Shown in pieces: positions 1 to 8,792 of a stretch of DNA of 64,000 bases; positions within the stretch are counted from its first letter, which is position 1, and the number at the start of each line of letters is the position of its first letter. The translations under genes were made by a program, and so were the position numbers. This DNA comes from Enterococcus canintestini (lineage in GTDB: Bacteria > Bacillota > Bacilli > Lactobacillales > Enterococcaceae). The stretch spans positions 62,001 through 126,000 of the forward strand of contig NZ_JXKG01000006.1 of the NCBI RefSeq assembly GCF_001885735.1, given 5' to 3'. Under the pieces are notes generated by a model. That model saw nothing but the letters and a program-made list of their open reading frames with translations. It had not been told where the DNA came from and searched no databases.

Positions 1-198
1 ATTGTGTTCTATTATTTTTTACAATTACACGCTGTGCTATATATAAGCAAATAAATGGCAATAAAATTTGATAATTCTAATTTTTCTAACGTGAAAACTA
101 GTGAAAACGTAAGTAGTCTGGGAATGTATCATTAAGATAACTTTAATTTTTTAAAACTTTTTTTGAGAAAAGGGTAGTATTTTTTTTTTTGAATTGGG

Positions 199-265
199 TA
201 TAATGAACTCAGATGAAATTATAAGTAATGTCAAAAAGAGATTGCTTATAATAATTAAGAAGGAG
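199..265 (+). promoter_or_regulatory. spx -10 region, leader hairpin and RBS
   Basis: A consensus TATAAT lies at 199-204, but no convincing -35 hexamer is found 16-18 bases upstream, where there is a long T tract. The transcript leader can form a hairpin of ATTATAAG (218-225) with CTTATAAT (245-252). The ribosome binding site AAGGAG follows at 260-265, nine bases before the TTG start. The remaining sequence from 1 to 198 is AT-rich and shows no gene. Confidence 0.5.
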
Positions 266-274
266 TGATACACG

Positions 275-673
275 TTGTTGACACTTTATACTTCCCCTAG
301 CTGTACATCGTGCAGAAAAGCTCGCGCGTGGTTGCAAGAGCACGAAATTCCCTTTGTTGAACGTAATATTTTTTCAGAACCTTTGAATATTACCGAATTA
401 AAGGCGATTTTACAAATGACTGAAGACGGGACAGAAGAAATCATCTCTACTCGCTCAAAAGTCTTCCAAAAATTGAATATTGACTTAGATGATTTACCAT
501 TAAAAGAATTACTAGATTTGGTGCAAAAGAACCCTGGTTTGCTACGTCGACCAATCATGATTGACGAAAAACGTCTACAAGTAGGCTTCAACGAAGATGA
601 AATTAGACGTTTCTTACCACGTGAAGTGCGTCAATTAGAATTACGACATGCACAGTTAATGGCTGGTTTATAA
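275..673 (+). CDS. spx: Spx-family transcriptional regulator
   Basis: Spx binds the C-terminal domain of the RNA polymerase alpha subunit and redirects transcription during thiol and cell-wall stress. The 132-residue protein has the usual length. It carries the redox CxxC (C10, C13) in an ArsC/thioredoxin-like fold and the R-P-I motif (R92-I94) typical of Spx. The start is TTG at 275, chosen because AAGGAG sits nine bases upstream and the protein then begins [10 protein letters not shown], as enterococcal Spx proteins do. The gene stands alone with its own terminator. The ClpXP adaptor gene for Spx (spxH) lies about 4 kb downstream on the other strand, so the regulator and its proteolysis factor are neighbours. 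Confidence 0.95.
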   Translation: MLTLYTSPSCTSCRKARAWLQEHEIPFVERNIFSEPLNITELKAILQMTEDGTEEIISTRSKVFQKLNIDLDDLPLKELLDLVQKNPGLLRRPIMIDEKRLQVGFNEDEIRRFLPREVRQLELRHAQLMAGL

Positions 674-680
674 GATAGTT

Positions 681-715
681 AAAAGCTCCGACAAGTACTT
701 GTCGGGGCTTTTTTA
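681..715 (+). terminator. Rho-independent terminator of spx
   Basis: A GC-rich stem (CCGACAAG pairing with CTTGTCGG, flanked by AAAAGC and GCTTTTTT) begins eight bases after the spx stop codon and ends in a T run. Confidence 0.9.
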
Positions 716-788
716 TTGGAGGAAATGCTATCTTTGTCATTTTTGAAAGAATAAGTTAGCTAAAATTTATAAATACTTGATTTTAAGC

Positions 789-814
789 AAGAGCAGCTAT
801 TTTAGCTGCTCTTT
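789..814. terminator. Second hairpin, terminator-like
   Basis: A perfect 11-bp inverted repeat (AAGAGCAGCTA / TAGCTGCTCTT) with a three-base loop lies 75 bases beyond the spx terminator. The T tract after it is only three bases, so it may be a weak backup terminator or act on the other strand. No gene is seen between the two hairpins. Confidence 0.5.
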
Positions 815-952
815 GTATTCATAGTTTGTCAGTTTTTACCTGATTTTACCGCTGGATTTTTAAGATTTACTAAATCACGAGGTTTTCCTTTACATTTGAT
901 AAGGTTCCGTTACAATGTAGCTATAATGTTAGAAAAGCGAGGTGTAGCTAAG

Positions 953-1606
953 ATGGAAATGGAACATATTAACGAAAATACGATTCGTGTTCTCATTAAA
1001 AGCGAAGATTTAGCTGCCCGAGGGATTACCTTCTTAGATCTACTAGGTAACCACAATGAAATTGAAAACTTCTTTTATAGTATTTTAGAAGAGGTAGATA
1101 TCAATGAAGAATTTAAAGGCAGTGAAGCTGTTACTTTCCAAGTATTGCCAAAAGGTGATGGATTGGAACTTTTTATCAGTAAAAATATCCCCAATGAAGA
1201 ATTTACCAACTTGGAACAAATTGCAGATGGTAGTGCCGAAGAGGTGAGTGATTTCTTGAAAAAACATATCGCAGAACAATTACAAGAAGTCCAAGAAGAA
1301 GAAGAGACGACAGAAATTAAACGAAATTATGTCTTTGAAATGATAGATTTTGAACAAATGATTCAATTAGCCCATGAATTTGAAGGTGGGGATGGGGTAT
1401 TAACCAATCTTTATGAGTTAAATCATTTTTACTTCTTAGAAATTCAGTTTACTGATGAATACTTGTTGCAAAATCAAATTGATGATTACTTAGCTTGTCT
1501 AAGTGAGTTCGCTCGCCTAAGTCAAGTGACACCAGAAGTTTTAGCCGAACACGGTAAGCTTTTAATGGAACGCAATGCACTAGCAACCACGCGCCACTAC
1601 TTTTAA
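953..1606 (+). CDS. mecA: Adaptor protein MecA
   Basis: MecA delivers substrates to the ClpC unfoldase and stimulates ClpCP assembly; in Bacillus the best known substrate is ComK. The 217-residue protein has the family layout: an N-terminal substrate-binding part (about 1-85), an acidic linker with an E-rich run near 115-122, and a C-terminal ClpC-binding domain (about 125-217). The frame is open from 896, but ATG 953 is chosen because GAGGTG ends eight bases upstream and the protein then begins MEMEHINENT, typical of MecA. TATAAT at 922-927 is a likely -10. The gene is monocistronic, ends at a strong terminator, and lies next to coiA. Confidence 0.93.
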   Translation: MEMEHINENTIRVLIKSEDLAARGITFLDLLGNHNEIENFFYSILEEVDINEEFKGSEAVTFQVLPKGDGLELFISKNIPNEEFTNLEQIADGSAEEVSDFLKKHIAEQLQEVQEEEETTEIKRNYVFEMIDFEQMIQLAHEFEGGDGVLTNLYELNHFYFLEIQFTDEYLLQNQIDDYLACLSEFARLSQVTPEVLAEHGKLLMERNALATTRHYF

Positions 1607-1610
1607 GCGG

Positions 1611-1641
1611 TAAGACTTGGATTTTTTCCAAGTCTTTTTTT
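1611..1641 (+). terminator. mecA terminator
   Basis: AAGACTTGG and CCAAGTCTT form a stem directly after the mecA stop codon, followed by seven T residues. Confidence 0.9.
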
Positions 1642-1675
1642 GTTAAAAGCGTTATGTTAAATACTAGCAGGTTGC

Positions 1676-1707
1676 AAAAAGCCAAACAAATTCGTTTGGC
1701 TTTTTTA
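1676..1707. terminator. Additional bidirectional terminator
   Basis: AAAAAGCCAAAC and GTTTGGCTTTTTT form a perfect stem with A and T flanks, so it could act on either strand. It insulates coiA from mecA. Confidence 0.8.
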
Positions 1708-1823
1708 TTTGCCGATAGTTTGCCGCCGAACTAGTTAATAGATAGCCTTTATATAGTTTTAATTTTAAAAAAGAGTTTGGCACCATAAGCAAGATTGTGC
1801 GTAGATGCTTGTGGGGGATGAAA

Positions 1824-2798
1824 ATGTTAATCGCCAAAAATAAAAAAGGGGAGCTAGTATCGGCACTAAATGCTAAAAGGGAAGAAGAATTTGTTTGTCC
1901 AGCCTGTGAGAAAAAATTATGTTTAAAACATGGGCAAAAACAGCAACCGCACTTTGCTCATTGGAAAAAAGACGCCTGTCAAACTTTATCAGAAGGGGAG
2001 ACTACGGAACATTTAATGGGAAAAGTCTGGCTCAGTCAAAGACTACCCAACAGTAGCTTAGAAGTTTACTTACCCCTTTTAAAGCAGCGGCCGGACCTAT
2101 TACTTGCTCAAACACCCATTGAGTTTCAATGTTCTTCATTGTCGCTGCAACGTTTCAAAGAGCGTACTTATAATTATTTGAACTATCAGTATGAACCTTG
2201 GTGGATCGTTGGCAAAAAATTTGTGCCCAGCCAACAGATGAGCCAGTTACAAAAAGGTTTTTGTTATTGGGCTAAGACGGCTTATTTATGGCATTTGGAT
2301 ATCACAGCCCAACAGTTGCGTGTTTATTATCTGACTAGCTGGGATTATAATCGTGGTTTTCATTGGCAATGTCAAAATATAGCGCAAGATAGCTCATTGA
2401 CTCAAAAAAATTCAGCCAGTTTAAATTTAAAGCCAACTACAACTTATTGGCATACGGTCGCTTATAAACGTTTTTTACGCCAGCGGCTTTTTCGGCGACA
2501 ACCACGTTTTTTACGCCTTCAACATTTTTTCTATTTAAAAAGAGAAAATTTACTTGAATTACCGTTTTGGTGTTATGCCAGCAGTCGTTATCACTTTTTC
2601 TTTGAACATGAATTATTGGTGTTACGTTGGTTGTTTCTCCAAAGCAAAAATTGGCAGCACTGGTTATGGCAACTGGCTAAACTTGAATGGCAATGGGATT
2701 TTCCTCTAGTCTGTCAAAAAAGCATTTTAAGAGAAATTTATTTGGAATGCCAGGTCTTATCTGGGCAGAAAAAGGGAAGTTTTTCACCACCAAAATAG
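1824..2798 (+). CDS. coiA: Competence protein CoiA-like
   Basis: CoiA promotes recombination of incoming DNA in streptococcal transformation and belongs to a nuclease-like family. The protein is 324 residues. A zinc-finger-like segment (C-P-A-C near residues 26-29, then H-F-A-H-W near 46-50) precedes the nuclease-like core (about 70-150, including the R-P-D-L-L-L and E-F-Q-C-S motifs), and the C-terminal half is rich in Trp, Tyr and Phe. The frame opens at 1797, with ATG also at 1818. ATG 1824 is preferred because the G-rich RBS at 1813-1817 lies six bases before it. I see no clear cin-box, so competence control is not evident. Confidence 0.85.
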   Translation: MLIAKNKKGELVSALNAKREEEFVCPACEKKLCLKHGQKQQPHFAHWKKDACQTLSEGETTEHLMGKVWLSQRLPNSSLEVYLPLLKQRPDLLLAQTPIEFQCSSLSLQRFKERTYNYLNYQYEPWWIVGKKFVPSQQMSQLQKGFCYWAKTAYLWHLDITAQQLRVYYLTSWDYNRGFHWQCQNIAQDSSLTQKNSASLNLKPTTTYWHTVAYKRFLRQRLFRRQPRFLRLQHFFYLKRENLLELPFWCYASSRYHFFFEHELLVLRWLFLQSKNWQHWLWQLAKLEWQWDFPLVCQKSILREIYLECQVLSGQKKGSFSPPK

Positions 2799-2871
2799 CG
2801 CAATTATGATAGTATAGAAGATAATCGAAGAGAGATTCTTTTCGTTTAAGTACTTATCAGGAGGTTTTAGG

Positions 2872-4680
2872 ATGGCGACAAAACAATTACCAACTAGAGA
2901 AAGCTTACCAGTAGAAATGACGTGGGATTTAACGCCAATTTTTGCTGATGACCAAGCTTTTGATACGGCGTTTGCTGCTTTAAAAGAAGAATTAAAACAA
3001 GCTGATCATTATAAAGGTACCTTACAAGAAGGCGCAACCGCTTTTTTACAGGCATTGGAATTTTGCTTGGATATTTATCGTAAATTGGAAACGCTCTATG
3101 TTTATAGTCATTTAAAAAATGATCAAGACACGGGAAATACCGTTTACCAAGGTTTATATGCTCGTGCTAGTAGCCTGTTCGCAGAAGCAAGTGCGGCAGT
3201 TTCTTGGTTTGAACCAGAAGTTTTAACATTGTCAGATGAACAAATTTGGTCTTATTTTAATCAAGAACCAAAATTAGCCATTTATCGTCACTATATTAAA
3301 CAAATGGTAGACAACCGCGCCCATGTCCTACCAGCCGAACAAGAGGAATTACTAGCTGGCTCAAGTGAAATCTTCGGTGCCGCTGATGATATTTTTTCAG
3401 TTTTAAATAATGCAGATTTAGTTTTTCCTACAATTGAAGGTAGCGATGGTGAAAAAATTCAACTTTCCCATGGTGTATATGGTCAATTAATGGAGTCAAC
3501 GGATCCTGCTGTTCGTAAAGCGGCTTTTGAAGGCCTGTATAGTGTTTATAAACAATTTCGTAATACATTTGCTCAAACATTGAGTTCTCATGTAAAAGGA
3601 CATAATTTTAAAGCAAAAGTGCGAAAATACGCTTCAGCAAGAGAAGCTTCCCTTAGCAATAATCATATTCCAGAAAGCGTCTATGACACATTAGTAGAAG
3701 TAGTCAATCAACACCTGCCATTACTCCATCGTTATGTCGCACTACGAAAAAAATTATTAGCAACTGACACACTGCATATGTATGATATGTATACACCAAT
3801 TTTAGGTGAAGCACCGATTCAATATACGTATGAAGAAGCGGTAGAGAAAGCTAAAGAAGCATTAAAAATTATGGGACCAGAATATAATGACATTGTGGCA
3901 AAAGCTTTTAGTAGTCGCTGGATTGATGTAATTGAAAATAAAGGAAAACGTAGTGGCGCGTATTCTTCTGGGGCCTATGATACTGCACCTTATATTTTAA
4001 TGAATTGGCATGATACACTGGATCAACTATTTACTTTAGTCCATGAAATGGGACATAGTGTTCACAGCTATTTCACGCGTAGTAACCAGCCCTTTGTTTA
4101 TGGGGATTACTCTATTTTCTTAGCAGAAATCGCCTCAACTACAAATGAAAATATTCTAACAGAATATTTATTAGAAACAGAAAAAGATCCAAAAGTACGG
4201 GCATATATTTTGAATCATTATTTAGACGGTTTTAAAGGAACGATTTTCCGGCAAACACAATTTGCTGAATTTGAACATTTTATTCATACTGAAGATGCTA
4301 AAGGTATTCCTTTGACTAGCGAATATTTAAGTGATTATTATGGAAAATTAAATGCAAAATATTATGGTCCTGAAGTAGAAGAAGATGAAGAAATAAAACT
4401 AGAGTGGTCCCGTATTCCACATTTTTACTATAATTATTATGTCTATCAATACGCGACTGGTTTTTCTGCGGCTTCTTCTTTAGCTAAGAAAATATTAGCC
4501 AAAGAAGATGGTGCATTAGATCATTACTTAAATTACTTAAAAGCAGGAAATAGCGACTATCCAATTGAAGTGATGAAAAAAGCTGGCGTTGATATGACAA
4601 AAGCGGACTATATTGAAGATGCGATGAAGATGTTTGAACAACGCTTGACTGAATTAGAAGCTTTAGTTGAAAAATTATAA
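2872..4680 (+). CDS. pepF: Oligoendopeptidase F (M3 family)
   Basis: This is a cytoplasmic zinc metallopeptidase that cleaves short peptides. The 602-residue protein has the full family length. The zinc motif H-E-M-G-H begins at residue 391, and the third-ligand glutamate is probably in the A-E-I-A-S-T motif about 28 residues further on. The N-terminal half is the helical lid typical of the PepF/M3B subfamily. No signal peptide is present. The RBS AGGAGG lies nine bases before ATG. pepF follows coiA, an association also seen in other lactic acid bacteria, and ends at a terminator shared with the convergent spxH. Confidence 0.94.
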   Translation: MATKQLPTRESLPVEMTWDLTPIFADDQAFDTAFAALKEELKQADHYKGTLQEGATAFLQALEFCLDIYRKLETLYVYSHLKNDQDTGNTVYQGLYARASSLFAEASAAVSWFEPEVLTLSDEQIWSYFNQEPKLAIYRHYIKQMVDNRAHVLPAEQEELLAGSSEIFGAADDIFSVLNNADLVFPTIEGSDGEKIQLSHGVYGQLMESTDPAVRKAAFEGLYSVYKQFRNTFAQTLSSHVKGHNFKAKVRKYASAREASLSNNHIPESVYDTLVEVVNQHLPLLHRYVALRKKLLATDTLHMYDMYTPILGEAPIQYTYEEAVEKAKEALKIMGPEYNDIVAKAFSSRWIDVIENKGKRSGAYSSGAYDTAPYILMNWHDTLDQLFTLVHEMGHSVHSYFTRSNQPFVYGDYSIFLAEIASTTNENILTEYLLETEKDPKVRAYILNHYLDGFKGTIFRQTQFAEFEHFIHTEDAKGIPLTSEYLSDYYGKLNAKYYGPEVEEDEEIKLEWSRIPHFYYNYYVYQYATGFSAASSLAKKILAKEDGALDHYLNYLKAGNSDYPIEVMKKAGVDMTKADYIEDAMKMFEQRLTELEALVEKL

Positions 4681-4691
4681 AATATAAGCGT

Positions 4692-4724
4692 AAAAAAAGA
4701 CTTGGATAAAACCAAGTCTTTTTT
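4692..4724. terminator. Bidirectional terminator between pepF and spxH
   Basis: AAAAAAGACTTGG and CCAAGTCTTTTTT form a stem flanked by A and T runs, serving both convergent genes. Confidence 0.9.
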
Positions 4725-5379
4725 ACATTAATTTCAAATGTTTACTGTCGTGGGAGATACGTCGTTCATTTTTTCGTTGCAAGTAGCCATCGATATGGAA
4801 AATTTGGTAATTTTCTTTGTCGACCTGACAAAGGCGAGGAATATCAGCTAAAGCTTCTTCTCCTTCTAATAAAACACCATAATCTCTTTCGCAAGCATAA
4901 TTGTAAACTACAGCTGAAGGATGGGTGGTAATGCCCATTTCCCGAGCGGTATTTTGATCTTCTTGAAATAATGTTTTGACCAAGTCGCTGCGACGATCTT
5001 CTTCAAACATTTCCAAATCACCACCAACTGCCTCAACTAAAGAAAGAACGAGTTCTTGTGTGTATTCTTTTTTCTTACACGCTACTTCTTCTTGCATCTG
5101 CATTAAAAATTTCCGCGCTTTTTTCTTGCCTTGTAGTTGGAGAGCTTTGGCGTCTAAAGCAGCGGCGTAGGTGTTTTCAAAAAGTTTATTGCGGGCGTCA
5201 ATGTCATGTTTTGGGATGTTGTAACGCTTCATCACGTCAGTTATCGTTTGCATATTAACCAAAGGCATCAGCCGAAATTGGATTTTTTGTTCTGATGTTT
5301 GTACGAAATTCAGCAGGCGCTTTTCTGAACTTAAACAGATGGCCCCTAAAGGATTGACAAACAAATAAATTTCAATCAC
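4723..5379 (-). CDS. spxH: ClpXP adaptor SpxH (YjbH), DsbA-like
   Basis: SpxH/YjbH binds Spx and presents it to ClpXP for degradation. The 218-residue protein has a thioredoxin/DsbA-like fold: a beta-strand start (I-E-I-Y-L-F-V-N-P-L-G), a helical insertion (about 55-150) and a C-terminal thioredoxin part with cis-Pro-like T-H-P-S (about 151-154). The usual redox CxxC is absent; only one cysteine remains in the first motif (N-P-L-G-A-I-C), which fits an adaptor rather than an oxidase. The start is GTG at 5379 behind GGAGGAG. It lies downstream of the CYTH gene on the same strand. Assignment rests on the family fold and the locus with relQ and nadK. Confidence 0.85.
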   Translation of the reverse strand: MIEIYLFVNPLGAICLSSEKRLLNFVQTSEQKIQFRLMPLVNMQTITDVMKRYNIPKHDIDARNKLFENTYAAALDAKALQLQGKKKARKFLMQMQEEVACKKKEYTQELVLSLVEAVGGDLEMFEEDRRSDLVKTLFQEDQNTAREMGITTHPSAVVYNYACERDYGVLLEGEEALADIPRLCQVDKENYQIFHIDGYLQRKNERRISHDSKHLKLM

Positions 5380-5460
5380 CTAAATCTCCTCCAACAATTT
5401 GAGTCGTTTCTAGCTACTTCAACTTAGCAGAAACGTAGAAAAAATGAAAATAAACAGTTT

Positions 5461-6042
5461 TTAGCTTTGCACTTTTTTAAGACTCCGGCTAATTTTATTT
5501 TCAGCAGGCAGATAAGGAAGGTTCAATTCTTCTAATAATTGATCAAAAGCTGCCTTACCTGTTTTTATATCTTTTACTTCTAATTCTAATTCAAAATCAT
5601 GACCACTTTTGCCATAAAAACTTTCATCTAGAGCTAGTAAACCAGCGTTAATTGGAAACTCAGCACGTTTTGTCGTAAGCTGACTAATGATATGTAACTG
5701 CGTAATCGCAACATCTAAAGTGGCTAATTTTTTTTCGACAGGTCCATCTTTAGGGACTTGTTGTAGTTTTACGTAATTTTGCGCCTCAGTTGGGGTTAAT
5801 CTTTCAGTTGTTTCTAAGAGGCCTTCTTTTTGAGGTGTTTTTAATGTTACTTCAGCATATTCAGGCAAGAGACGGATTCTTAAACCGGCATTTGCCTTTT
5901 TTAATTTTTTATCTGGTGTATCAAAATAGCAATTTGTTTGCTGTGTGATATTTTCAGCTGTAACGTGATAGTACGTCATAATACGTTTGAAATCACGAGC
6001 GCTTACCATTGTTTTAAATTCAATCTCAGTTGATTGACTCAT
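5461..6042 (-). CDS. CYTH-domain protein (triphosphate tunnel metalloenzyme)
   Basis: CYTH proteins form a beta-barrel tunnel that binds triphosphates and divalent metal; many hydrolyse inorganic triphosphate or related compounds. The signature ExExK is E6, E8, K10, and the 193-residue length fits a single CYTH domain. Charged strand residues (R-I-R-L-L-P, T-L-K-T-P) that would line the tunnel are visible. In Firmicutes this gene (yjbK in Bacillus) sits beside relQ, as here, where it is divergent from relQ. The substrate cannot be read from the sequence. The start is ATG 6042 with GAGGG upstream. A short inverted repeat (GTTTCT/AGAAAC) separates it from spxH. Confidence 0.88.
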   Translation of the reverse strand: MSQSTEIEFKTMVSARDFKRIMTYYHVTAENITQQTNCYFDTPDKKLKKANAGLRIRLLPEYAEVTLKTPQKEGLLETTERLTPTEAQNYVKLQQVPKDGPVEKKLATLDVAITQLHIISQLTTKRAEFPINAGLLALDESFYGKSGHDFELELEVKDIKTGKAAFDQLLEELNLPYLPAENKISRSLKKVQS

Positions 6043-6401
6043 AATAATCCCTCACTAGTTTACGTGTTCAACTGCGAAACTGCAAGTTTAAGCCTGGGAA
6101 AAATGACAATCTTTTAATCAGAAAACGGGGAATTGCAAAAAATTGATAAAATTTAGCAAAACATGATAAAAAAGCGGTTTAATTCTAATTTTAAAAGAGG
6201 ATTCCGAACTTTTAGACTTACAGGGGTTCAATTTGTTCACGTCTATAATTTATCGATTTCCTATTTTGCCATAAAATGACAATATACGCAATTTATACGC
6301 TAGAATAGTTGGAATATTTTTTCAATTTGAAGAGATAAAGATTTATGCCGGTTTATGGTAAAATGACAATGGTATGTATTAAAGAAAATTGAGGGATGAT
6401 T
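6043..6401. other. Divergent intergenic region, CYTH gene / relQ
   Basis: These 359 bases separate the minus-strand CYTH gene from plus-strand relQ. The sequence is AT-rich. A likely relQ -10 (TAAAAT at 6359-6364) is present without a good -35. I found no terminator, riboswitch or small gene that I can support. Confidence 0.4.
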
Positions 6402-7070
6402 ATGGATCGAGATTGGGATAAATTTTTAGCACCTTATGAGCAAACCGTATCAGAGTTAAAAGTAAAATTGCGGGGAATTCGCAAACAATTTCGCGAACAA
6501 AATCAACATGTACCCATTGAATTTGTGACTGGACGGGTAAAACCGGTAGAAAGTATTATTACGAAAAGTCAGATACGTCATATTCCGATGGAACGATTGG
6601 AAGAAGAAATGTCTGATATTGCGGGATTAAGAATTATGTGTCAATTTGTGGAAGATATTCACCAAGTTGTGCAATTATTGCGTAACCGCAAAGATATGAA
6701 AGTGATTATTGAAAGAGATTATATTACGAATAAAAAAGCTAGTGGTTATCGTTCTTACCACCTAGTGATTGAATATCCGGTTCAATTAGTAAATGGTGAA
6801 AAAATTATTTTAGCAGAAATTCAAATTCGAACGCTCGCAATGAATTTTTGGGCAACGATTGAACATTCTTTAAATTATAAATATCAAGGGGCTTTTCCCG
6901 AAGAAATGAAAATTCGCCTACAGCGTGCAGCAGAAGCGGCGTATCAACTCGATGAAGAAATGTCAACAATCCGGGAAGAAATTCAAGAAGCGCAACGTTT
7001 GTTTTCTCACGGCCGGGGCAAATCAGATGATAGTTATTATCAAGCTTCGATTGATCGGGAGGAGACGTAA
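6402..7070 (+). CDS. relQ: Small alarmone synthetase RelQ
   Basis: RelQ makes (p)ppGpp from ATP and GDP or GTP without a hydrolase domain. From ATG 6402 the protein has 222 residues, beginning MDRDWDKFLAPYEQ. Synthetase motifs are visible: G-R-V-K near 45-48 followed by the K-S region, D-I-A-G-L-R-I (about 72-78), the E-x-Q-I-R-T strand (about 145-150) and N-F-W-A-T-I-E-H (about 153-160). There is no HD domain and no TGS/ACT region. The frame also has ATG at 6396, but GAGGG would then abut the start; ATG 6402 has normal six-base spacing. The stop overlaps the nadK start by one base (TAATG), so the two are translationally coupled. Confidence 0.94.
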   Translation: MDRDWDKFLAPYEQTVSELKVKLRGIRKQFREQNQHVPIEFVTGRVKPVESIITKSQIRHIPMERLEEEMSDIAGLRIMCQFVEDIHQVVQLLRNRKDMKVIIERDYITNKKASGYRSYHLVIEYPVQLVNGEKIILAEIQIRTLAMNFWATIEHSLNYKYQGAFPEEMKIRLQRAAEAAYQLDEEMSTIREEIQEAQRLFSHGRGKSDDSYYQASIDREET

Positions 7071-7873
7071 TGCCATTAAAAGTTGCTATCGTTTCAAATC
7101 ACGGTCTTCAGTCGGAAAAAACCGAGCGCCAGTTGCGCAAGTTGCTGGCTGAAAATGAGATTACAATTGATCAAGGACATCCTGAAATTGTCCTTTCTAT
7201 TGGCGGCGATGGGACCTTACTTTCAGCGTTTCATCGCTATAATCATTTACTAGACCAAGTGAGTTTTTTAGGGGTTCACACTGGCCACTTGGGTTTTTAT
7301 ACTGATTGGCGTGATTATGAAATACCAGAACTTGTAGCCAGTCTAAAAGAAAATCGAGGTCAAAGTATTAGCTACCCATTACTAGATATTCGAATTGAAT
7401 ATCAAGATGATAAACCAGCAAAGCACTTTTTGGCGTTAAATGAATCGACAATTAAACGGGGCAATCGTACGATGGTTGCGGATGTTTATTTAAAAGGAGA
7501 ACTTTTTGAACGTTTTAGAGGCGATGGGCTATCCATTTCAACGCCAACTGGTTCAACAGCCTACAATAAAAGTGTCGGAGGTGCTGTTTTACATCCCAGT
7601 ATTAACGCAATTCAATTAGCGGAAATTGCTTCTTTAAATAATCGTGTGTTTAGAACATTAGGTTCACCTTTAGTGATTTCTGCTGATGAATGGATGGAAA
7701 TACGCCTACAAGATAGTAACGACTATATGATTACTGTCGATCAATTAGATATTCAAAAAGATCATATTAAAGCAGTTTATTACAAGATTGCCAGTGAGCG
7801 AATTCACTTTGCTTCTTTTCGGCATATGGATTTTTGGCACCGAGTAAAAGATGCTTTTATTGGAGAAGATTAG
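7070..7873 (+). CDS. nadK: NAD kinase
   Basis: NAD kinase phosphorylates NAD to NADP with ATP. The 267-residue protein has the G-G-D-G-T motif near residues 45-49 and the second conserved block with T-P-T-G-S-T-A-Y-N (about 161-169), both diagnostic of the family. The length matches Firmicute enzymes. The ATG overlaps the relQ stop, and rluD starts six bases after the nadK stop, so relQ-nadK-rluD is probably one operon. Confidence 0.95.
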   Translation: MPLKVAIVSNHGLQSEKTERQLRKLLAENEITIDQGHPEIVLSIGGDGTLLSAFHRYNHLLDQVSFLGVHTGHLGFYTDWRDYEIPELVASLKENRGQSISYPLLDIRIEYQDDKPAKHFLALNESTIKRGNRTMVADVYLKGELFERFRGDGLSISTPTGSTAYNKSVGGAVLHPSINAIQLAEIASLNNRVFRTLGSPLVISADEWMEIRLQDSNDYMITVDQLDIQKDHIKAVYYKIASERIHFASFRHMDFWHRVKDAFIGED

Positions 7874-7879
7874 ACCTTT

Positions 7880-8773
7880 ATGAAATTTACGTATCATTAT
7901 CAAAAAGAGACCACCCAGCAGTTAAAATATTTTTTAAAAGAGCAGGGCATTTCAAAAGGGTTATTGGCAAAAATTAAGTTTCAAGGCGGCTTAATTTTAG
8001 TCAATGATAAACGGGAAAATGTCTTGTATTCTTTGCGGCCAAATGATAGGGTTACTATTGTCGTGCCGGATGAAAAAGAACATGAAACAATGCTTGTAGA
8101 CAAAACACCCATTGCTATTGTTTATGAAGACGAGCATCTTTTAATCGTCAATAAACCAGCGGGAGTTGCTTCAATTCCAGCGCAATATCATCCCAATGGC
8201 ACGATGGCAAATCGCGTGAAGTATTATTATAAGTCAAAAAATTATAAAGATCAGGTCATACATGTGGTTACTCGTTTAGATCGGGATACTACTGGGTTGA
8301 TGTTGTTTGCTAAACACGGTTTTGCTCATGCCCAGTTAGATCGCCAGTTGCGCCAAAAGGAAGTCGAAAAAAGATACCAAGCACTCGTTTCCGGCAACAT
8401 TGACCAGCTAGCAGATCACGGTATGATTACATTGCCGATTACGCGGGATTTAAGTTCTTTATTAAAACGTAAAGTTGCCAAAGATGGGCAAATGGCGCAA
8501 ACGGAATATTGGTTGTTGAAACATAACGCGAATATAGCGTTAGTGGATATTAAACTTCATACCGGCCGAACCCATCAAATTCGCGTGCATTTTAGTGGTA
8601 TCGGCTCTCCTTTATTAGGTGATGACTTATATGGCGGTCTGATGACTGCTGGTATTACGCGCCAGGCGTTACATTGTTATAAGTTATCATTTAATCATCC
8701 TTTTAGTGGTGAACGGTTAACTTTTACCTTAGCTTTACCTGAAGATATGACACAGGTAGTTCAAAATATTTAA
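7880..8773 (+). CDS. rluD: RluD-family 23S rRNA pseudouridine synthase
   Basis: These enzymes isomerise uridines in 23S rRNA. The 297-residue protein has an N-terminal S4-like RNA-binding part (about 10-70) and the catalytic motif R-L-D-R-D-T-T-G, in which the catalytic aspartate is D134. The H-T-G-R-T-H-Q-I-R-V-H motif near 230-240 is a second family signature. The Bacillus equivalent next to nadK is YjbO. Exact target positions cannot be told from the sequence. It is the third gene of the relQ operon, followed 19 bases later by mgtE. Confidence 0.9.
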   Translation: MKFTYHYQKETTQQLKYFLKEQGISKGLLAKIKFQGGLILVNDKRENVLYSLRPNDRVTIVVPDEKEHETMLVDKTPIAIVYEDEHLLIVNKPAGVASIPAQYHPNGTMANRVKYYYKSKNYKDQVIHVVTRLDRDTTGLMLFAKHGFAHAQLDRQLRQKEVEKRYQALVSGNIDQLADHGMITLPITRDLSSLLKRKVAKDGQMAQTEYWLLKHNANIALVDIKLHTGRTHQIRVHFSGIGSPLLGDDLYGGLMTAGITRQALHCYKLSFNHPFSGERLTFTLALPEDMTQVVQNI

Positions 8774-8792
8774 GAATGCGTGGTGAGTGTGA

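Noticed and set aside
1708-1823. ComX-type cin-box before coiA
   Set aside because: I found no TACGAATA-like sequence in the 120 bases upstream.
4723-5379. SpxH as a DsbA-type disulfide oxidase
   Set aside because: The CxxC motif is missing and the gene lies in the Spx/RelQ neighbourhood, which fits the adaptor role.
8774-8792. M-box or other magnesium riboswitch before mgtE
   Set aside because: Only 19 bases separate rluD and mgtE, so there is no room for one.
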